The position numbers and the translations under genes were made by a program. From a virus: a stretch of DNA of 54,113 nucleotides. This document shows, in pieces, positions 51,752 to 54,113 of this stretch. Where the stretch lies: the IMG/VR virus record IMGVR_UViG_3300027797_000037, positions 1 through 54,113 of that record, one strand, 5' to 3'. The notes beneath the pieces were generated by a model. The model was not told where the DNA came from. It made no database searches and saw only the letters and a list, made by a program, of their open reading frames with translations. Every line of letters starts with the position of its first letter. Within the stretch, counting starts at the first letter, position 1.

Positions 51752-52306
51752 TTAAGATATGTAGGCTTTACCTGAGAAAGCGGAAGAAAAAGAGACCGTT
51801 AATGAGTTCGAATTAGTATACGCAATTTCACCTTCAACTATGTTACCAGCAGAGTCTACAACTGTAACGTTAGGCTTGAAGCCTAAATTATGAGCAATTA
51901 CCCAAGAGTCGCTGGTGACCCCTTGAGTGTGTTCGTACGATACCCGTCCAATTGTAAAGTACTTATTTGTAACGCCTTCTGTAAGATCATCTGTATTGTC
52001 CAATGTAGCGCCAGAAATACCTTGGAGACCTGCAGTACCTGCAGTGCCTTGAGCACCTGTTGCACCTTGAGTACCAAGACCTTGAGTACCTTGTACGCCC
52101 TGTGTACCTTGAGTACCAGTTGTGCCCTGACGACCCTGAACGCCTTGAGTACCTTGGGCTCCTGTTGTTGCGCCTCCACCAGAACAACTTCCACAACCGC
52201 AACCTGATGCGTGGACAGTTCCTTCTGGAGTAGTAATGAGGACAACGTTATTGACCGCAATAGGAACAGTGTCAGATCCTGGGCGGGTGTATTGATTTGG
52301 ACTCAT
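51752..52306 (-). CDS. Short collagen-like fibre protein with Cys knot (184 aa)
   Basis: Residues 1-33 are a short base. Residues 34-45 carry CGCGSC (C36, C38, C41), followed by collagen triplets at 49-99 with one break (GLG). The C-terminal domain (VIAHNLGFKPNVTVVDSAGN) is a small fibre head related to the end of the 942-residue fibre. The Cys may link three chains at the start of the helix, as Cys knots do in collagens. Confidence 0.88.
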   Translation of the reverse strand: MSPNQYTRPGSDTVPIAVNNVVLITTPEGTVHASGCGCGSCSGGGATTGAQGTQGVQGRQGTTGTQGTQGVQGTQGLGTQGATGAQGTAGTAGLQGISGATLDNTDDLTEGVTNKYFTIGRVSYEHTQGVTSDSWVIAHNLGFKPNVTVVDSAGNIVEGEIAYTNSNSLTVSFSSAFSGKAYIS

Positions 52307-53361
52307 TGGCTCACCTCTGGTGTTTTAATAATTAATCCAGAAACGTACGTGTGGGTAACGCCTTCTGCGTCTGTTAATTGTACGTCATAATAAGATTTTC
52401 CAGGCAGTATACGTGTTTGATCACCTGTAAGAGAAAGAACTAATGTGCGCTTATTATCGCCATCTTCAGTAGTATCTGGTTTTGTCACAGTAAAATCAGT
52501 GATTGCAAAAGAAGCGCCTGGTAGTACCCTAATTTGCGCCAGTGGAGTTAACAAGTCAACTTCAAAATCTAAACGAATAGAAAATTCGTATGCATCTCCT
52601 GAATACACATTTAGATCTTGAACAACAGTTGTTGGAACAGGCTTAACATTTCCATAGGTTGGGATAGGCAGACGAACTCTAGTCTTAGTTGATTTATCAT
52701 CAATTTCTTGTGGTTGATAAATAGGGACATACTCGTTGGTAGTTTTTGAAATCCGACGCAAAGTAAACACATCAATTTTGTACAGACCAATACTTAGTTG
52801 AGAACAAAGTTCCTTGTATTGATTTTTACGTACTTCAATCATCTGCATTAATTGACGGTAGCGTTCAGAGCGGGGGATCATCACGCCATCTGGGGCTGTA
52901 ATATCAATGTCAAATGAGGCATCCGTAGCCAGCGTATACATTGCTAGAGTAGATGCGTAAATAACTACTGGGTATTCTTCTATTGTGGGTAACGTTGTAA
53001 TGCTCATTGTACGGCCGTAATTGTCAGTGTGAAAAGCAGTGTGCTGGTCAAATGCGTCTGCAACGTACTGGCAAACTTCAACAGGTGTAAAATACTTGTA
53101 GTAGTTTCCAGCAACAATAATGACGTCGCCTGCATCAGGGGTTTCGTCAAGGACGATATGGCCCGTGGCCTCTTCAACCTCTGCATCAGTTGAGACGTCG
53201 ACCCCCTCTCGATTAATAACTAAATTAACGCCATCAAGGGGAGAGTAAGGGATTAAAAAACGGTTTGTAGTTCCATCAGCAATAAATTGATGAACAAACG
53301 ATCGACCAATGTCACCAAGTTCGTAACGTAGGCGATCTGCCAATCCTGCTGTTGTAGCCAC
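52303..53361 (-). CDS. Head-tail connector-like structural protein
   Basis: The 352-residue protein begins with GLADRLRYELGDIGRSFVHQF and a GTTNRFLIPYSPLDGVNLVINREG segment, resembling neck or adaptor protein N-termini. A helical middle and a beta C-terminal domain (DQTRILPGKSYYDVQLTDAEG) follow. It lies between head genes and fibre genes. It may also be a fibre-attachment collar protein. The ATG overlaps the short collagen gene. Confidence 0.62.
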   Translation of the reverse strand: MATTAGLADRLRYELGDIGRSFVHQFIADGTTNRFLIPYSPLDGVNLVINREGVDVSTDAEVEEATGHIVLDETPDAGDVIIVAGNYYKYFTPVEVCQYVADAFDQHTAFHTDNYGRTMSITTLPTIEEYPVVIYASTLAMYTLATDASFDIDITAPDGVMIPRSERYRQLMQMIEVRKNQYKELCSQLSIGLYKIDVFTLRRISKTTNEYVPIYQPQEIDDKSTKTRVRLPIPTYGNVKPVPTTVVQDLNVYSGDAYEFSIRLDFEVDLLTPLAQIRVLPGASFAITDFTVTKPDTTEDGDNKRTLVLSLTGDQTRILPGKSYYDVQLTDAEGVTHTYVSGLIIKTPEVSQ

Positions 53362-53419
53362 ATAACCTCCGTAAAATTACTGTGCTCATCATCTCGTGTA
53401 ATCAATATTTACACAGTGC

Positions 53420-53468
53420 AAAAAGGGTCCAACCCCCAACTGGGAGGAGGGCGGGAACCAGTTGAGGG
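53420..53468 (-). terminator. Intrinsic terminator after head genes
   Basis: Arms at 53433-53443 and 53458-53468 pair over 11 bp with one G-U pair and a 14-base loop. On the minus strand a run CCCTTTTT follows. It lies in the 134-base gap between the small head gene and the connector-like gene, so it limits read-through from the capsid transcript. Confidence 0.8.
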
Positions 53469-53495
53469 TCGAACTACTTGAGACGTGCTAACTTT

Positions 53496-53867
53496 TTAGT
53501 TAGGGCGCCAAATGTAACCTAGTTGTTCTAGGTACGAAGCGAGTGCTGCAGGAACGCGGTACTTAACGCCAGCCTTAAAGGAGTAAGAGTTACCTACTCC
53601 ATAAGTCATGTCATCAATGTCGGTAATGGTACGAATAACGACCATATCACCTGCTGTAGATACGCCTACGTTTTCGATCTCGTCTAGAACTAGCGGAGCA
53701 TCTGGATGTTTAGGATCAAAAATATCCTTTTCCAAACTTTCTGCCTCAACTTGTGCCGCAATAGAAATTTCGTCTTTGCGCTTTCTTAATTGTTCAGCAT
53801 TTTTCTTTGCTGCTGTTTCCGCTGCTTTGCCTGTTGCATCAAGCGGACTTGTTGGTGTATTTGCCAC
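53496..53867 (-). CDS. Small head protein next to capsid gene
   Basis: The 123-residue protein has a charged helical N-terminus (KAAETAAKKNAEQLRKRKDE). Its C-terminal part contains DDMTYGVGNSYSFKAGVKYRVPAALASYLEQLGYIW, a pattern I associate with small proteins encoded beside phage capsid genes. It could be a head decoration or head-completion protein. It begins about 85 bp after the capsid stop. Confidence 0.68.
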   Translation of the reverse strand: MANTPTSPLDATGKAAETAAKKNAEQLRKRKDEISIAAQVEAESLEKDIFDPKHPDAPLVLDEIENVGVSTAGDMVVIRTITDIDDMTYGVGNSYSFKAGVKYRVPAALASYLEQLGYIWRPN

Positions 53868-53952
53868 GGTGTGTATTCTCCTAAGTTAGTTTTGTGTTGT
53901 GATGTGCCTGGGGGCCCAGGAAGGAGTAGAGCCCCCAGACGACATCGGTGTC

Positions 53953-54113
53953 TTAGTTTGTGTAAACCTTGACGATAGCCTGGTCGGTGATTACACCGAG
54001 ACCCCAGATTGCGTACCATGCAAGAGCGTGCTCACGACCGAAGTCAAGAACGCCACCGTCACGTAGTTCAACTGGAAGGCTGATTGCGTGACCAAATGCG
54101 TTGTCACCAATCA
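53953..54113 (-). CDS. Major capsid protein (partial, C-terminus only)
   Basis: The final 53 codons read to a TAA at 53953. The segment VELRDGGVLDFGREHALAWY, then AIWGLG and IVKVYTN, matches the C-terminus of HK97-fold capsid proteins of actinophages. The N-terminus is beyond the right edge. It is followed by the small head gene, which fits the usual order. Assignment rests on this short segment. Confidence 0.75.
   Translation of the reverse strand, partial: IGDNAFGHAISLPVELRDGGVLDFGREHALAWYAIWGLGVITDQAIVKVYTN

Noticed and set aside
47473-52162. Regular short repeats resembling a CRISPR or satellite array
   Set aside because: The repeats keep a single open frame and code for Gly-X-Y triplets; there are no unique spacers of constant length.
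1-54113. tRNA genes, integrase, transposase, CRISPR
   Set aside because: None was seen when reading both strands, but short RNA genes cannot be excluded without a covariance-model scan.

Overview
The window is a stretch of a tailed bacteriophage genome with a contractile tail (myovirus type). Nearly every gene reads on the minus strand, so transcription runs from right to left; a single gene (41072-41539) reads on the plus strand. A WhiB-family regulator, found only in Actinobacteria and their phages, points to an actinobacterial host. The A/T-leaning composition and cyanophage-like small structural proteins suggest a low-GC aquatic actinobacterium, but that is inference. No integrase, tRNA, insertion sequence or CRISPR array was seen.

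Layout in transcription order (right to left). (1) 54113-52303: C-terminus of the major capsid protein, a small head protein and a connector-like protein. (2) 52306-44796: a virion-fibre island with three collagen-like proteins built on Gly-Thr-Gln/Gly-Thr-Thr triplets, a protein with 18-residue Pro/Tyr/Ser repeats resembling plant extensins, and small beta-rich virion proteins. (3) 44786-38647: a modification cassette with a GlcNAc-transferase-like enzyme (GT60 type), two paralogous unknown proteins, a prolyl-4-hydroxylase-like 2OG-Fe(II) oxygenase, the lone plus-strand cysteine-cluster gene, a GalE-like epimerase, a GH130-like beta-propeller protein and a TPR protein. (4) 38581-34208: small virion, neck and zinc-binding proteins, including a chain of very small basic or cysteine-rich genes. 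(5) 34211-18871: the tail module, with neck and terminator proteins, sheath, tube, an assembly chaperone with a probable +1 programmed frameshift, a tape measure carrying two cell-wall hydrolase domains, hub, gp25 wedge, baseplate J, spike, fibre and a gpI-like protein with carbohydrate-binding-like domains. (6) 18860-4421: membrane protein, replication and recombination genes (winged-helix initiator candidate, AAA+ loader, SWIM protein, DnaB-like helicase, DnaG-like primase, SNF2 helicase, MerR-like regulator, gp32-like SSB, family A polymerase, RecA, Hjc-like nuclease, WhiB, Cas4-like nuclease). (7) 4418-1: a secreted subtilisin-like protease, a DUF6378-like protein, a RuvC-like resolvase, a SpoVS homologue and four unknown proteins.

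The genes are tightly packed, commonly with ATGA, GTGA or TAATG stop/start overlaps that imply translational coupling. Strong hairpins at 53420-53468 and 34463-34480 probably separate the head, fibre/neck and tail transcripts.

The most striking possibility is a virion protein hydroxylation and glycosylation system: a prolyl hydroxylase and a hydroxyproline-type GlcNAc transferase lie just downstream of a gene for an extensin-like repeat protein. The enzyme and repeat assignments come from motifs; the functional link is a hypothesis.
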